From positions 50,353,001 through 50,417,000 of the forward strand of contig NC_092316.1 of the NCBI RefSeq assembly GCF_036785885.1: a stretch of 64,000 nt of DNA, read 5' to 3'. Source of the DNA: Coffea arabica. Its lineage: Eukaryota; Streptophyta; Magnoliopsida; Gentianales; Rubiaceae. Below, piece by piece: positions 41,888-52,126 of the stretch (position 1 is its first letter; the number at the start of each line of letters is the position of its first letter). The notes under the pieces were generated by a model. It saw only the letters and a program-made list of their open reading frames with translations. It did not search any database and was not told the origin of the DNA. Made by a program: the position numbers and the translations under genes.

Positions 41888-44418
41888 TCGTATAATAAAG
41901 TGTTATTACTTAATTAAAATGCAGAGTGAAATCAGTTGCAATTGTCAGGACTGTGGAAATAGAGCTATGAATGCAAGAAAAAATCGAAGGCCAAACAATG
42001 GGAGGGGGAGCGTTAAGCCACGACAGGGCTTTATGTTAGCTGTAGTGGCAATAGTCCCTTGTTTGCTGGGGAAGGGAAAGCTGATAAACCTACTCCTTAT
42101 GTGGTTTCAATAACGATGGTCATGAATGGGTCTGCACTTCTTTTGAAAAAATAAGAAACTTGGATGACCTTGTAAAGTTTTACGGGAGATGTTGCGAACT
42201 AAAGGTGGTGTGAATCAGGTTTGATGTTAGGGTATATATATAGGGTTGAGTTAGTAGGTTGGAAGCTTTAGTCGGAGGCCTGCATAGACATTTATCGTCC
42301 CCTGTGAAGTTGTACTAGTTTCCCATGTCTAACAAAGAAAGAGATGCCTAATCTGTTCATAGTACTTGTGCCTTCCTTGGACTGTATATTTGCTCTAATT
42401 ATTGCAGGCATGGTAGTAGGCCTGCTCACTTTCGGTGATTCGAGACAAAGGTTGTCAAATATACATGCATGAGGTAAAATTATCCTACTATCGAATTGCC
42501 CAGATGCGTCCGCACCTCTCATCCCACTTTGTTGACAAACACAGGACTATATGTATGTAGTAGGACCCAAGGCATCTGCAGAGCATATTTTGGATTATGT
42601 GTGTATGAGGAGATGTTGAGATAGCACGCATGACTTTTCTTCCTGTTGAATCCTCAGGTAATGCTGCATGAAGCAACCTCTTTTTCGTTGCTTTCTTTAA
42701 TGATTCCAATAGCAATTTATTGCAGGACTGTGTTCTAGTTTGCCGTCCAGATACATTCATGCACGAAAAGCGAGCATTACAAGAAGGTGATTGATAAGGC
42801 CTCTTGAAAATAAGGAATAGTTACTTGTTTTGTTTCTTTGGACTAAGCGTTCAACTAATGGAATGTTTTTTATTCGATTTTCACAAACCCGCGATTGGTA
42901 AATAGATGCAGAGTATTAAATTGTTATTAAAAAGTTTCTTTCAGCAATTAAATGAAAGGCTAATTTTAGTTTTTATGTCAAACATTTATGAGAAAAATTA
43001 CTGAAAGTAATTTGCAATTCCCGTAATCAAAAGATTTCAATTAATTTGGTAGTTAATGATTAAGTTTTTGAGCCTAATATTTATAATTTAATTTAATTTC
43101 AACTGATGTATACTGATAATTAATTTCTGTAATTGTACATTTTTTTGCACAATTTTTTATTGGGGTTGCAAAATATATAATTTATAGTAATTTAATTTTC
43201 CCGAGATTTAATTTCCCGGGATTTATTTGCCGGCAATTTATAGTGTGAAATTTGCCTTTTCAAGTTTCGATTGAAGGAATTTGGCGTTAATTTGCAAACT
43301 GGAAATTTGATTTTTACTACAAACTGTTATTTTTAGTTTTTTTGCAAAACATGTCACTTAATTTGCTTTAAATCATTTATTTGATAATGGAAGTTGGGTT
43401 CATTACTAGCTACTCAAATACTAGAAAATAATTATAACTAAGACATTGCAGTCGTACAATTCACATGCGGTGTTACATTAAACAAATTCAAATATAATTA
43501 AGTAACTCTTAAAATAAAAAGAAACTCCTATAGTAGTCACTGATAATGGCAGAGAACTCCAAATTCCAAGGATAAAGGGAGGTGCGCATTTCACGGAATG
43601 GAATTGCACATGACAGAACTAAAAGAAATAGCTGGTAATTAAACATTGGGAAATGGAAATGGTTAAATGGAAAAATTTGTAATAGCATAAAAGGGGAACA
43701 AACAGAAAGACGGTAGCCAAGTGAAAAGCTTGGTCACTAACATGTACTGAGCATATGAATTGCCTGCTTTCAAACTACACCATGGAATAACTAAATGCAG
43801 CCTGGCCATGAGAACTACAAATACATGCAAATAATAAGAATGGTACCTCCAAAAAGGGGAAAGTTTAGAGAGGCTCAAGCAGCAAGTTATAAACTAGCTA
43901 TGCAGGAAGTTAACATGGGCAACTTCCAACTAATTGCAGAGTAAGCTGATGTCCAACATAGAGCGACATGCACGTTGAATCCAACTAAGACATTTATATA
44001 AAATAGCTCACTCAATAATTAACAAGGATAAACCTGTTATTAGCTGCTAACAACAGTTAAGAAAAGGTGGCATCTTGCTTAAACACTACTAAAACTAATG
44101 TATACTTAGTGTACATAACCAGCTCGGAAGTCATCCGAAATGACACAAATGACCACACAAGGAATCTGGTGGTCAAAGCTTCATAAAATTCCACCACTTG
44201 TTACAGCAACATATAATAATAAATAAACACAGGGAAACCAACTGTCTGAAATTAGCAATAACAGAGGCACAGCAGAAACACATCAGAGTAACTCCCGGGC
44301 GATTGAGGTCCCCTACTTCCCGACGATCTTCGGCACGATGAACAACTCAATCCATGTCACCCGCTCACTCTCACTGAAGCTAATAAATAAAGCCCGGAAC
44401 TCCCATCCAACAATTCTT
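41888..44418. other. Spacer between the two Harbinger genes
   Basis: AT-rich, non-coding. Short frames at 42292-42760 (minus) carry no recognised domain. The distal part (44200-44418) is probably the 3' UTR of the Myb-like gene, as it contains minus-strand AATAAA-like words. Confidence 0.4.
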
Positions 44419-45698
44419 TCAAGATATACATGCGTACAGCATAATCCAATTGAAGCCTCTCAACTGCTTTCTTAGCAACCTCAATTGAATATTTCTCTTC
44501 GATTCTCTTTCGAAACATGAAATTGAAGAAAATCTATTGAAGTTGCTCAGTGCCTCTTGGTAGTTCTCCGAACCCGACCTTCCGGACTTGGTTCCTCTTG
44601 AGCCTTCATTTTCTGAATTTTGTGGAGCACTACCCAACGGCCGTTTGCCGGGATTACGCATAATTGGGCTGCCTGTATCATCCGATGTGCCTTTAAAATC
44701 TGCTGGGTTGATGACAGAACTAGAGGCAACTCCTTTGCCTTTGAGGGTTGAATCACCCCTACGTCTACGGACACGAGGAGGCACAAATTGAGGTGGTACA
44801 TATTGGGCCGAAGATTGAGCACAGGTGCTTGTGGCATGTTTGCCGTCCATCACCTCATCCCATAGGATCATCAAATCAGCATTATTTGGGTGCTAGAAGT
44901 CCACATAGCTTTTGTCCAGCTATTAGACAAACAACAAAGAAAAGACAATTCATTAAAATACAATAACACTTGCTAACAGAAGCCATTACTCTTGCTAATA
45001 GAACCCATAACACTTGCTAACAGAAACCATAACAAAGAAAAGACAGTTTAATATGAGTCAGTGAGAAAGTGGTGTATTGCATGAATAACCTATTGGATTG
45101 AATAAGTGATAACAGATCACTCCAAAGTTAAGACCAATGTATTTCAAACGGCATAGTATTTCGAAGCAAAACACACTCTCCAAAAAAACCTGTCTTAATG
45201 GCACTAAAACCATTAAGACAGGACACCAAACTGAATCTGATATGAACAAAATGAAGAACAAACACACACTTCAACTAAACCAAAATGTGTAATACCACAA
45301 GGCATATTAGCTCTTTCGAAGCACAAAGGTACAAATTTAATTGCAAATATAGTAGATCTGTTTGTTCAACAACATACCTTGTACAAATATCTCCATTGCT
45401 CTTTTCCGGCTACAAAGCATCTGTGTTCCTCGTTCCATCCTATCCCCGTCTCTGGCTTGGCAGAATCACCTCGGAGGTGTGTGAAAAGTCTCCATTTCTC
45501 GACCACACGATAGGACTTGGACTAGGATTGAGCTCCAGTGCAAATAACCCCCAATTCTTGAGTCAAGTAGGCAGTCATTACAGTGTGATTTGCCAAGGTG
45601 GTCCGAGTTGCCTCCCACCTTCCATCTTTCTACCATTCAACATATGTTCGGATGTATATCTCCTCTTCCCAGTCTGCCCAGTCCTTCTTTTCAGACAT
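44419..45698 (-). pseudogene. Harbinger Myb/SANT-like DNA-binding protein, inactivated
   Basis: From ATG 45698 the minus frame reads MSEKKDWADWEEEIYIRTYVEW, then a TAG, then KDGRWEATRTTLANHTVM, ELGVICTGAQS, another TAG, and SKSYRVVEKWRLFTHLRGD and ETGIGWNEEHRCF. The pattern W(x)nGRW..., K..YR.., TGIGWNEE is that of the Myb_DNA-bind_3 domain of plant PIF/Harbinger accessory proteins, which bind the TIRs and help the transposase enter the nucleus. After a gap (probably an intron, about 45370-44880) the C-terminal part (44874-44419) is basic and S/P-rich with QFVPPRVRRRRGDS and ends with a leucine/arginine-rich segment. Two stops show decay. Confidence 0.78.
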
Positions 45699-47880
45699 CT
45701 ATGATTGAGGACAAGAACAGGAAACTCAATAGTCACAGGATGCAAAATAAAGAGGAAACAGCAAAGTTGCTTTCATTTTGATCGTATAAGAGGTCAGGTG
45801 AGAATTTATGGGCACACCTCAAAGTAGTTGATTAGGCTTTCTTCAAAGTCATTTGAGTCGCAACAAGACTTTGCACTGACCGAACTAGTCACACTTGATG
45901 GGGATTCTGAGGAAATAAGGAACAGAACAAGCATTTAACAAGAGTTAACTACATAAATTCAAAACGGAAGATAAACCGAAAAGGATGGTTAAGTCACAAA
46001 GCAGTGGCTTACCTGGACTTGAACTTAATTTTATCCTTTTTCCAGTGGGCATTAACACTTTTTAAATCAGATCTGTTTTCCCGAAAACTTTGTAGTTTCA
46101 GCTCTGCAAAAATGTGACATATATAATAATTCGAAGGAGCATAAGCAAGCTGATGACAAGAAACACGTGAAGATGGTATTCCAAGAACAGAACAAGATTC
46201 AAAGGCAGAACGCAAACAAGCAGTAGATTAAACATATTTTTGGGATTCTAGTGTTGAACTACGGTTTGTATACAAAAACAAGCTTTAGTCATTCTATATG
46301 GGATATCTGGCTACTGAAAAGCTGATACTTTTAGTCCATAAAATTATCGGGGAAGTAAATGTAGTTATATAAAGTTAAGACGCCCAACCCACTAATTTTA
46401 GTACCCATACAAGCACTTGAAGACAAGATACCTGCTTAGAGAAAACTGCAGGAAATCAAAGGGACAGAGCCTATCTATATAAAAGAAAACACCTTGGGGT
46501 AATGAAAGTACAGGCAAGGAAACTTGATATAGCATTTGTACATTCAAAAACCCAATGATACAGCATTTGTACATCCTAATAATTCACATACTAAAATAGG
46601 TAATAGAAATTCAGGCCACAAGCCAAACGAGCATGATGACAATTTTCAGGAAATGATAATTCTAAAATATGGAGTAGTAGTATTTATCATAATACAAGAG
46701 TTCCAAGGAAATTAAGAAACCAAATGTTTATACTGCAAAGCAAACTTAAAATCATTCACGAGCAGAGCCGAGCAGAGCAGGGAAATGATTTAAATAACTT
46801 CTACATAGATAACAATTCTACTCAAGTCCTATCAAAATAAGCAACGATGTATAAAGAAAGCAAAGGGAGAGATCCTCCCCTCCTCAGAACCACAGCTTGG
46901 TAAAGAACCAGCGGTTAGAGAAGAGAGTCCAGTGTATGCTTGCTAGTTATTTATTTCACAAATCTAGAAAGTGTTCTTCCACACAACCACTCACATTAAT
47001 TTGAAAGTACTGAGTAAAAGAACAAATCGACAAAACCCTAACACAGAGAGCTCAAATTTCATCAGATTATAGTTTCATGTTCGCAATTTTTGGTACATAT
47101 GGTAACTTGTCTAGACTTCCAAATAGAGACACAAGTCAAACAAAAAATTGCAGTCGGTAAGGAGGATGATTGCTTACCAAATTCAATTTCTCACACCCCC
47201 TCAAATAACAGCGCTTTGTTCAAGCTTTGTATTCGTGCTCGAACGCTGTTGATGACAAAGAAAAAACAAATGAAGATGGTGATGAACCGTGCAACGCGCA
47301 ACCCAGCACCAAAATACTGCTCCAACTATTTAGCAGCAGCTCGGTTTATGTGAGAAAAGTAGAGGTACTGTATCGTGTTGAATAGCTTTCAAAACAACAC
47401 TTTCAGTGGGTTACTCTCCTAGTTTCAGTTGGATTGTGATAGTAGCGAATCGAATCCAAGATCCGAATTTGATAGCTATCTGCCCATGGGAAAAGATAAA
47501 AGGCATATTTGATTACTTCTGGATGAGAGAAGACAGTCAGCTACGAAATGGAGGAGAAAAGCTAAGAGAATAAATTCTGTGCAGGTTTGGAAGCAACCAG
47601 AGCAGCTTTACCTTTACTCTTCTTCTTCAATAGCACCAACGGTAAAAAAATGCACAGTGTTCTCCGAATTCCTGTCTTACACATACAGATGAGAACGTGT
47701 GTGGACCAGCCAGGGGTCCTAAGGAATTTCCATGTGGATGCACGCTTTAGCACCAGCGTTGACAAGCCAATTCCACGTGTGCAGGGAAAGTTTTGGGATA
47801 GAACCTCAATTATTTGTGTTATTTGAAGTGTTATCCAAACACATTTCTGTAGCACTATTTCAAAAAACCCAAATAATGGC
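45699..47880. other. Upstream part of the Harbinger element, non-coding
   Basis: No convincing gene. Minus-strand frames near 46009-46215 and 47562-47888 have no domain. This would hold the promoter and 5' UTR of the Myb-like gene; I cannot point to a clear TATA box. Confidence 0.4.
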
Positions 47881-48302
47881 CTATCCAAACAAACTCATTG
47901 TTTAATGATTAAGTTTCTATTTTATGTAACAAATGGCATAGGATAAACATATAAAAAGTGAGTCTGACTGCCATAAAACTTTGAGATTATCACTTTATTT
48001 GAGTTAAATGTTGAAAAATTTAAACTTTTATAGCCAATGTAACATCATTTCCAGATTTTGTCCTTTGTGCAAACAAAATATCTGTGCTTATATAGATTAG
48101 ACCATTATCCAGCCCGAATGTTTATAAGTTCGAACTTTCAATAATTTGATCAAATCATGACAATTGTTGTGCGAGCACCATTCAAGCTCGTTGAACTTTG
48201 ATTCAAATCAAGCCCTTGAGAAAGCGGGGGAATTGACTTAAGGCTAGATGACTTAGACGTCAAACAGTACGACAAAACAAGATTCCGACTAGAGGCATAA
48301 GT

Positions 48303-48691
48303 AAGGTTGTAAACGAATTGATTCGCTCGTGAGTTGATTGTGAGCGGCTCGAGTCTGAAGTCGACTCAAGTTCGAGCTAACCAAATCGAATTTGAGTTCA
48401 AAAATGTTAAATTCGTTAACTCGCGAGCCGACTCAAACTCGATTATATATATATTATTTTAATAGTAAAATTATATATATTCCTAATATTTTATTATTTG
48501 TTAAGAACAATTATTATTTTATTCATTTTTAAAAATAAAATAATTATTTTTTTATTATTTTAAGCTCGAGCTCGAGTTTGATATTTTGAACTCATTGAAC
48601 TTGAGTTTGAGTTCGAGCTTCATAAAATTATATTGAGACTCGATTCGATTAGGTTGAAACTCGACTTAACTCGACTTGTTTGCACCCCTAG
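48303..48691. mobile_element. hAT-like MITE rich in CTCGAG/CGAGCTC words
   Basis: Left end AGGTTGTAAACGAATTGATT, inverted right end TAGGGGTGCAAACAAGTCG. The arms share ACTCG.., TTCGAG.. and GACTC-rich words around a very AT-rich centre. GGGGTGCAAAC(G/A)AG is a common end of plant hAT MITEs. No clean 8-bp duplication was found. The flanks (47900-48300 and 48692-49708) hold no recognised gene. Confidence 0.6.
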
Positions 48692-49721
48692 ACATGAACA
48701 TCTACATTTCATTATATATTCCACCAATTTGCTTTGTATATGGTGGCAACCCATATTCAGTATTCAAATGCAGTACTCATACTAACTTCTAAGCCAAGAC
48801 AAGCCTAATGGAATCCGTATTCTCCTGCATTATTTAATACCGGTTTCCTATAGATTAGGCAGTAAAACCAAATGAAACTGTTGGCATATTAAATCAAATC
48901 TAGAAGTATTTATTTATTGATTTTATTGGAGTTAGATTTTTAGTAGTTGTGTGATTTAAGAATTTGTGTTTTATTTAGTAATTTCTTATTCAAGTAGTTT
49001 CTTTCCTAACAAGTTTGGTAGATTATAAATAGGACATTATTTAGGATGTTTTCTTGAAAGAGTTTAGAAGAGTTTGTTAGGTTTTCTATTGTGGTGTGAC
49101 TTTCATCATTTTTTTCTCCCATATATATTTTAAGTGTTTGTTTTATCCCTTCAATTCATGGTTGTACAAAAACTATTGCATGGTTGTTGATTATTTCTTT
49201 TTTAAATTCTAGATTCTGCATTATTGCATCCAGAAAAAACCTATGCAGGGATGGAATTTATTGTTGGGGGAAAAATCCAAGGAAGCAACTAGCTAGTTAG
49301 CCATGCTTGTGGTGAGCTCAAATGTTCGAAGTCTGATGTGTAGCCTCGGACGATATATTTTGAGTTTTTGGTAGCGATGAGGCTGTAGCTCTGTCTACCT
49401 ATCATTATTTTTAGCACATATGGACGAATCATGATTCACGGTCGCAAGTCGTGACAACGACTTGTTCCATATTCATCGTGGTATATCGATTAGATATCAG
49501 GCAATACATACATTGCAGCACATAAAATTTTTTTAAAAAAATTTTGAAAAAATTACTGAAAATAAAAAATACCATAACAAGCATATTTGTCAAATTAAAT
49601 TTACTAAATAGAAATACTTGATGGGTTTCTTTCTATTTGTTGAGGTTTTAAATTTTAGGAACTTTATTAATTTTACAAATTGAATTGAGTACTTTTTCTA
49701 GAAGCACTAACTAGCACTTGG

Positions 49722-49895
49722 ACCCCTCCCTGGGTTAGCTCTTCTGGTAGCAAGCGCCTCTTCAGGCCAAGCTTATCAGGTTTCAAGTCTTGCATGGGGC
49801 TACCGCGTCCGAGGGGGTAGGGCCTCCCCTCTTGGGCCGCAGGGGGATTAGTCGGGCAGAAAGCCCGGATACCTCCTGTGTTTGAAAAAAAAAAA
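49722..49895 (+). mobile_element. tRNA-derived SINE with poly(A) tail
   Basis: A tRNA-like head contains an A-box-like TTAGCTCTTCTGG (about 49735-49747) and a B-box-like GGTTTCAAGTCTT (about 49780-49792). A GC-rich body (CGTCCGAGGGGGTAGGGC, GGGCAGAAAGCCCGG) and an A-tail follow. Target duplications of 13 bp flank it with one mismatch: AACTAGCACTTGG at 49709-49721 and AACTAGCTCTTGG at 49896-49908. Length 174 bp, usual for plant SINEs. The tRNA part does not fold as a working tRNA. Confidence 0.85.
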
Positions 49896-49965
49896 AACTA
49901 GCTCTTGGCATATTTCATATTATTTTCTATCCACTACCTTGTCACTGTTTAAAAAAAAAAAACCC

Positions 49966-50049
49966 AGAATCATTGAACCGGCCGATTGGATCGGTTCAAC
50001 TAATAAAATCGGGAACTGATCCACTAGTTAGTCTAAGTTTAAAAACACT
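49966..50049. repeat. Fragment related to the hAT MITE at 58014
   Basis: Contains AACCGGCCGATTGGATCGG and ends in AAGTTTAAAAACACTGG, similar in vocabulary to 58014-58317. Only one end is recognisable. Confidence 0.4.
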
Positions 50050-50115
50050 GGCCTTGGGAGGAACAAATTCAGCTGCAGCAAAAACCAGAAGTATTAGGCT
50101 TAAAGGGCAAAAATT

Positions 50116-50275
50116 GGGAGAATTGTAAGTTTGGTCCCCAATCTATTCAATTTTGCGCTAAAGTGGACAATTGACGGAATCTTTTCAATTTCAATCGGAA
50201 CTAAGTCACGTGACATCACGTGCCGGCACCTAAAACCCCTTTTTCAATTTTTTTAATTTCTAAAACACATTTTTT
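50116..50275. repeat. Left TIR of the Pack-MULE
   Basis: 160 bp. It lacks a segment of about 57 bp that the right TIR has between two copies of TTTTGGTC(T/C)CCAATCTAT, consistent with deletion by recombination between those short repeats. The P450 fragment's last codons run into the TIR edge near 50275. Confidence 0.9.
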
Positions 50276-50837
50276 CTAGTGGTTTGGCTTTTGGCATGGA
50301 CATTCCTGTCCCTTCAACCAGATCAATCTCCTCCTCACCAATTCTTTTCCAATCAAAACTCTGAATTAGAGATTCCAAGGCCAAACCCACCACCCGCTGT
50401 GCTAGGCCAGATGCAGGGTAAGATCTCCTTCCCATCCCAAATGGAATCAGCTTTGATGGCTGAACCTACAAGCCTTCAAATCTCTCTGGCTTGAAGCTTG
50501 TTGGATCATCCCAAACGTTTGGGTCCCTGTGAACTGCCCATGCAATAACTAGCAAAATTGTGCCTCGCAGAATATTGTATCCCCCAATTTTACAGTCATC
50601 AGATGACTCATATGACACAAGCATTGGTGCTGCTAGGTACAATCGAAGTGTTTCGGAAATAATGTTATGAAAATAAGAAAGATTGGATAGATCATGTTCG
50701 TCGACCAATCGATCAATCCCTACTTGAGCATCCAATTTAGCTCGAGCTTTCTCTAGCAGCTTGGGATGGTTGAGCAAAAGAGACAAGGCTCATTCTATAG
50801 TCATCGATGAAGTGTCTGTTATAACCGTAAGCATGAC
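50253..50837 (-). pseudogene. CYP81-type cytochrome P450 3' exon captured by the Pack-MULE
   Basis: Minus-strand coding starts right after an intron acceptor (TTTTGGTAG, 50838 onward), so a genomic segment and not a spliced mRNA was captured. It reads the I-helix (VITDTSSMTIE, normally AGTDTS), a TGA (50790-50792) in place of the usual W, then [18 protein letters not shown], the K-helix ETLRL, and FKPERFEGL followed by TAG (50466-50468). It continues [20 protein letters not shown] to the C-terminus KPLEKMC. The heme-ligand cysteine is replaced by tyrosine (codon 50418-50420), and about seven residues before the heme loop are missing. CYP81 enzymes act on isoflavonoids, glucosinolates and other specialised metabolites; this copy is non-functional. 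Confidence 0.9.
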
Positions 50838-51015
50838 CTACCAAAAATATACTGGTGGTTCAATTGAATGCTCATTCCAGTTCAACGGTGAAAAATGGCT
50901 AATAGGGAAAGAATATACTTACTAGTATAATCCCTTTGATGATTTGGTTCATATAATCCCTTTGATTTCTAATTATTATCATCCGCTCTTCTCTCTTAAC
51001 TGCTTGCTTGCTTGC

Positions 51016-51230
51016 TTATGAAGTAGTACTACTGCTGCTCCTGTTGTTTGTGTAGGAGAGTTGAACTGGGTCCGTCTCCGGTGTTGATTGCAGATTATCT
51101 CCATTACTAATGGAGGCAAGAACGAGACTTGGACTTGGAGGCCAAGCTGAGCTTCTTACTTTTGCCGTGGGTTCTTGGGATTTGAAGGCGGCGGCCAACA
51201 AGAGGAGTAATTTGGATTATAAGATTACCC
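51016..51230 (-). pseudogene. Second coding-like fragment in the Pack-MULE, unidentified
   Basis: A segment richer in GC than the rest of the element, with open frames on both strands. The minus frame (KSQEPTAKVRSSAWPPSP then SISNGDNLQSTPETDPVQ) has the serine-rich look of a plastid transit peptide and is the likelier reading. The plus frame begins MEARTRLGLGGQ. I do not recognise the parent gene. Confidence 0.35.
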
Positions 51231-51283
51231 CTTTCATGTGTTTGTTTAATAAGACAAAAGGCAAGAGAAAGCTGAAAATATCA

Positions 51284-51501
51284 AAAAACGTGTTTTAGAA
51301 GTTAAAAAATTGAAAAAGGGGTTTTAGGTGCCGGCACGTGATCTCACGTGACTTAGTTCCGATTGAAATTAAAGAGATTCCGTCAATCGTCCACTTTAGT
51401 GTAAAATTGAATAGATTGGGGACCAAAATTGATTTTCGAAATAGATTGGGGATAATTTCGCGCATACACTATAGATTGGAGACCAAAATTACAATTCTCC
51501 C
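51284..51501. repeat. Right TIR of the Pack-MULE
   Basis: 218 bp, inverted match of 50116-50275 plus an extra segment of about 57 bp that contains a second partial copy of the GGTCCCCAATCTAT motif. Confidence 0.9.
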
Positions 51502-52126
51502 GCAAAAAATTTATAAAATGATATGGTAGTTTCTACCATTTTGGTGGTAAAGGCAAAATTAGCGGCTATGAGGAAGACAACATAAAAAACAAGGTTTTTT
51601 TGAGAAGAGATAAGCCCGGTTGAAGAAAGAAATTCGCACAAGTAAACAATAAATTGGTCCTGCTTATAAAAGTTGTACTGTCTGACACAATGCTATTTAA
51701 TAAGCTGGCTCACTTGTAAAAATGGCCTTGTCTAACACAATACTCATTAACCCATGTTGTTACAGAAAAGAAAGCATGAAATTATTTTTTGTCGTAAGAA
51801 AAGTATGAAAAATATGAATATGTGCATTAACCATTATAAATTGATATTACAAAATAATGGAAGGCCACATAAAATAAAATATTTTGGCTATTAAGAAAAA
51901 GGCAATGTGAACTTTATAAAAGGTCAATCTAATGAGTGCCCAATTAAGATATAATTCAAGTATTAAATTTGAGAAAAAGTAAAATTTATTAGAGAAAGTT
52001 TATAAATACAAAAGAGTATAATAATAGTTGATATGCATTCACATTTCAAGTGAAGTGTGATTTGAGTGTTTAACGAGTGTTGTTAGAAATATCCATTTAT
52101 TAATAATGATTAAGTTCTACATATAT

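Larger units (their letters stand above)
39491..47896 (-). mobile_element. PIF/Harbinger element (about 8.4 kb) with decayed transposase and Myb/SANT genes
   Basis: Two minus-strand genes in the order expected for plant Harbinger elements, Myb/SANT (44419-45698) then DDE transposase (40175-41887), lie between ends that share GTTTGGA(C/T)AGG and ATTTGG: GGAGGTGTTTGGACAGG at 39491 and, inverted, GAGTTTGTTTGGATAGG at 47896. ATT flanks both ends (39488-39490, 47897-47899), a 3-bp duplication although not the usual TTA/TAA. Subterminal copies of TGTTTGGAT occur inside both ends. The boundaries are therefore probable, not certain. Both genes have stops or frameshifts, so the copy is dead. Confidence 0.65.
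50116..51501. mobile_element. Pack-MULE (Mutator-like element carrying gene fragments)
   Basis: Long terminal inverted repeats (50116-50275 and 51284-51501) begin GGGAGAATTGTAA and share over 140 bp, including ACGTGCCGGCACCTAAAACC. Flanks give a 9-bp target duplication with one mismatch: GCAAAAATT at 50107-50115 and GCAAAAAAT at 51502-51510. Long TIRs plus a 9-bp duplication define MULEs. The inside has no MURA transposase but holds the 3' exon of a CYP81-type P450 (50253-50837) and a second GC-richer coding-like piece (51016-51230), so this is a Pack-MULE of 1386 bp. Confidence 0.9.

Noticed and set aside
44588..44966. Plus-strand frames opposite the C-terminal part of the Harbinger Myb-like gene
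   Set aside because: Antisense shadows of the minus-strand coding sequence.
45285..45704. 139-codon plus frame
   Set aside because: Antisense of the Myb/SANT domain; the minus strand carries the recognisable motif.
49730..49800. Possible tRNA gene
   Set aside because: A- and B-box-like words are present, but the arms do not fold as a tRNA and the segment is the head of a SINE with poly(A) tail and target duplication.
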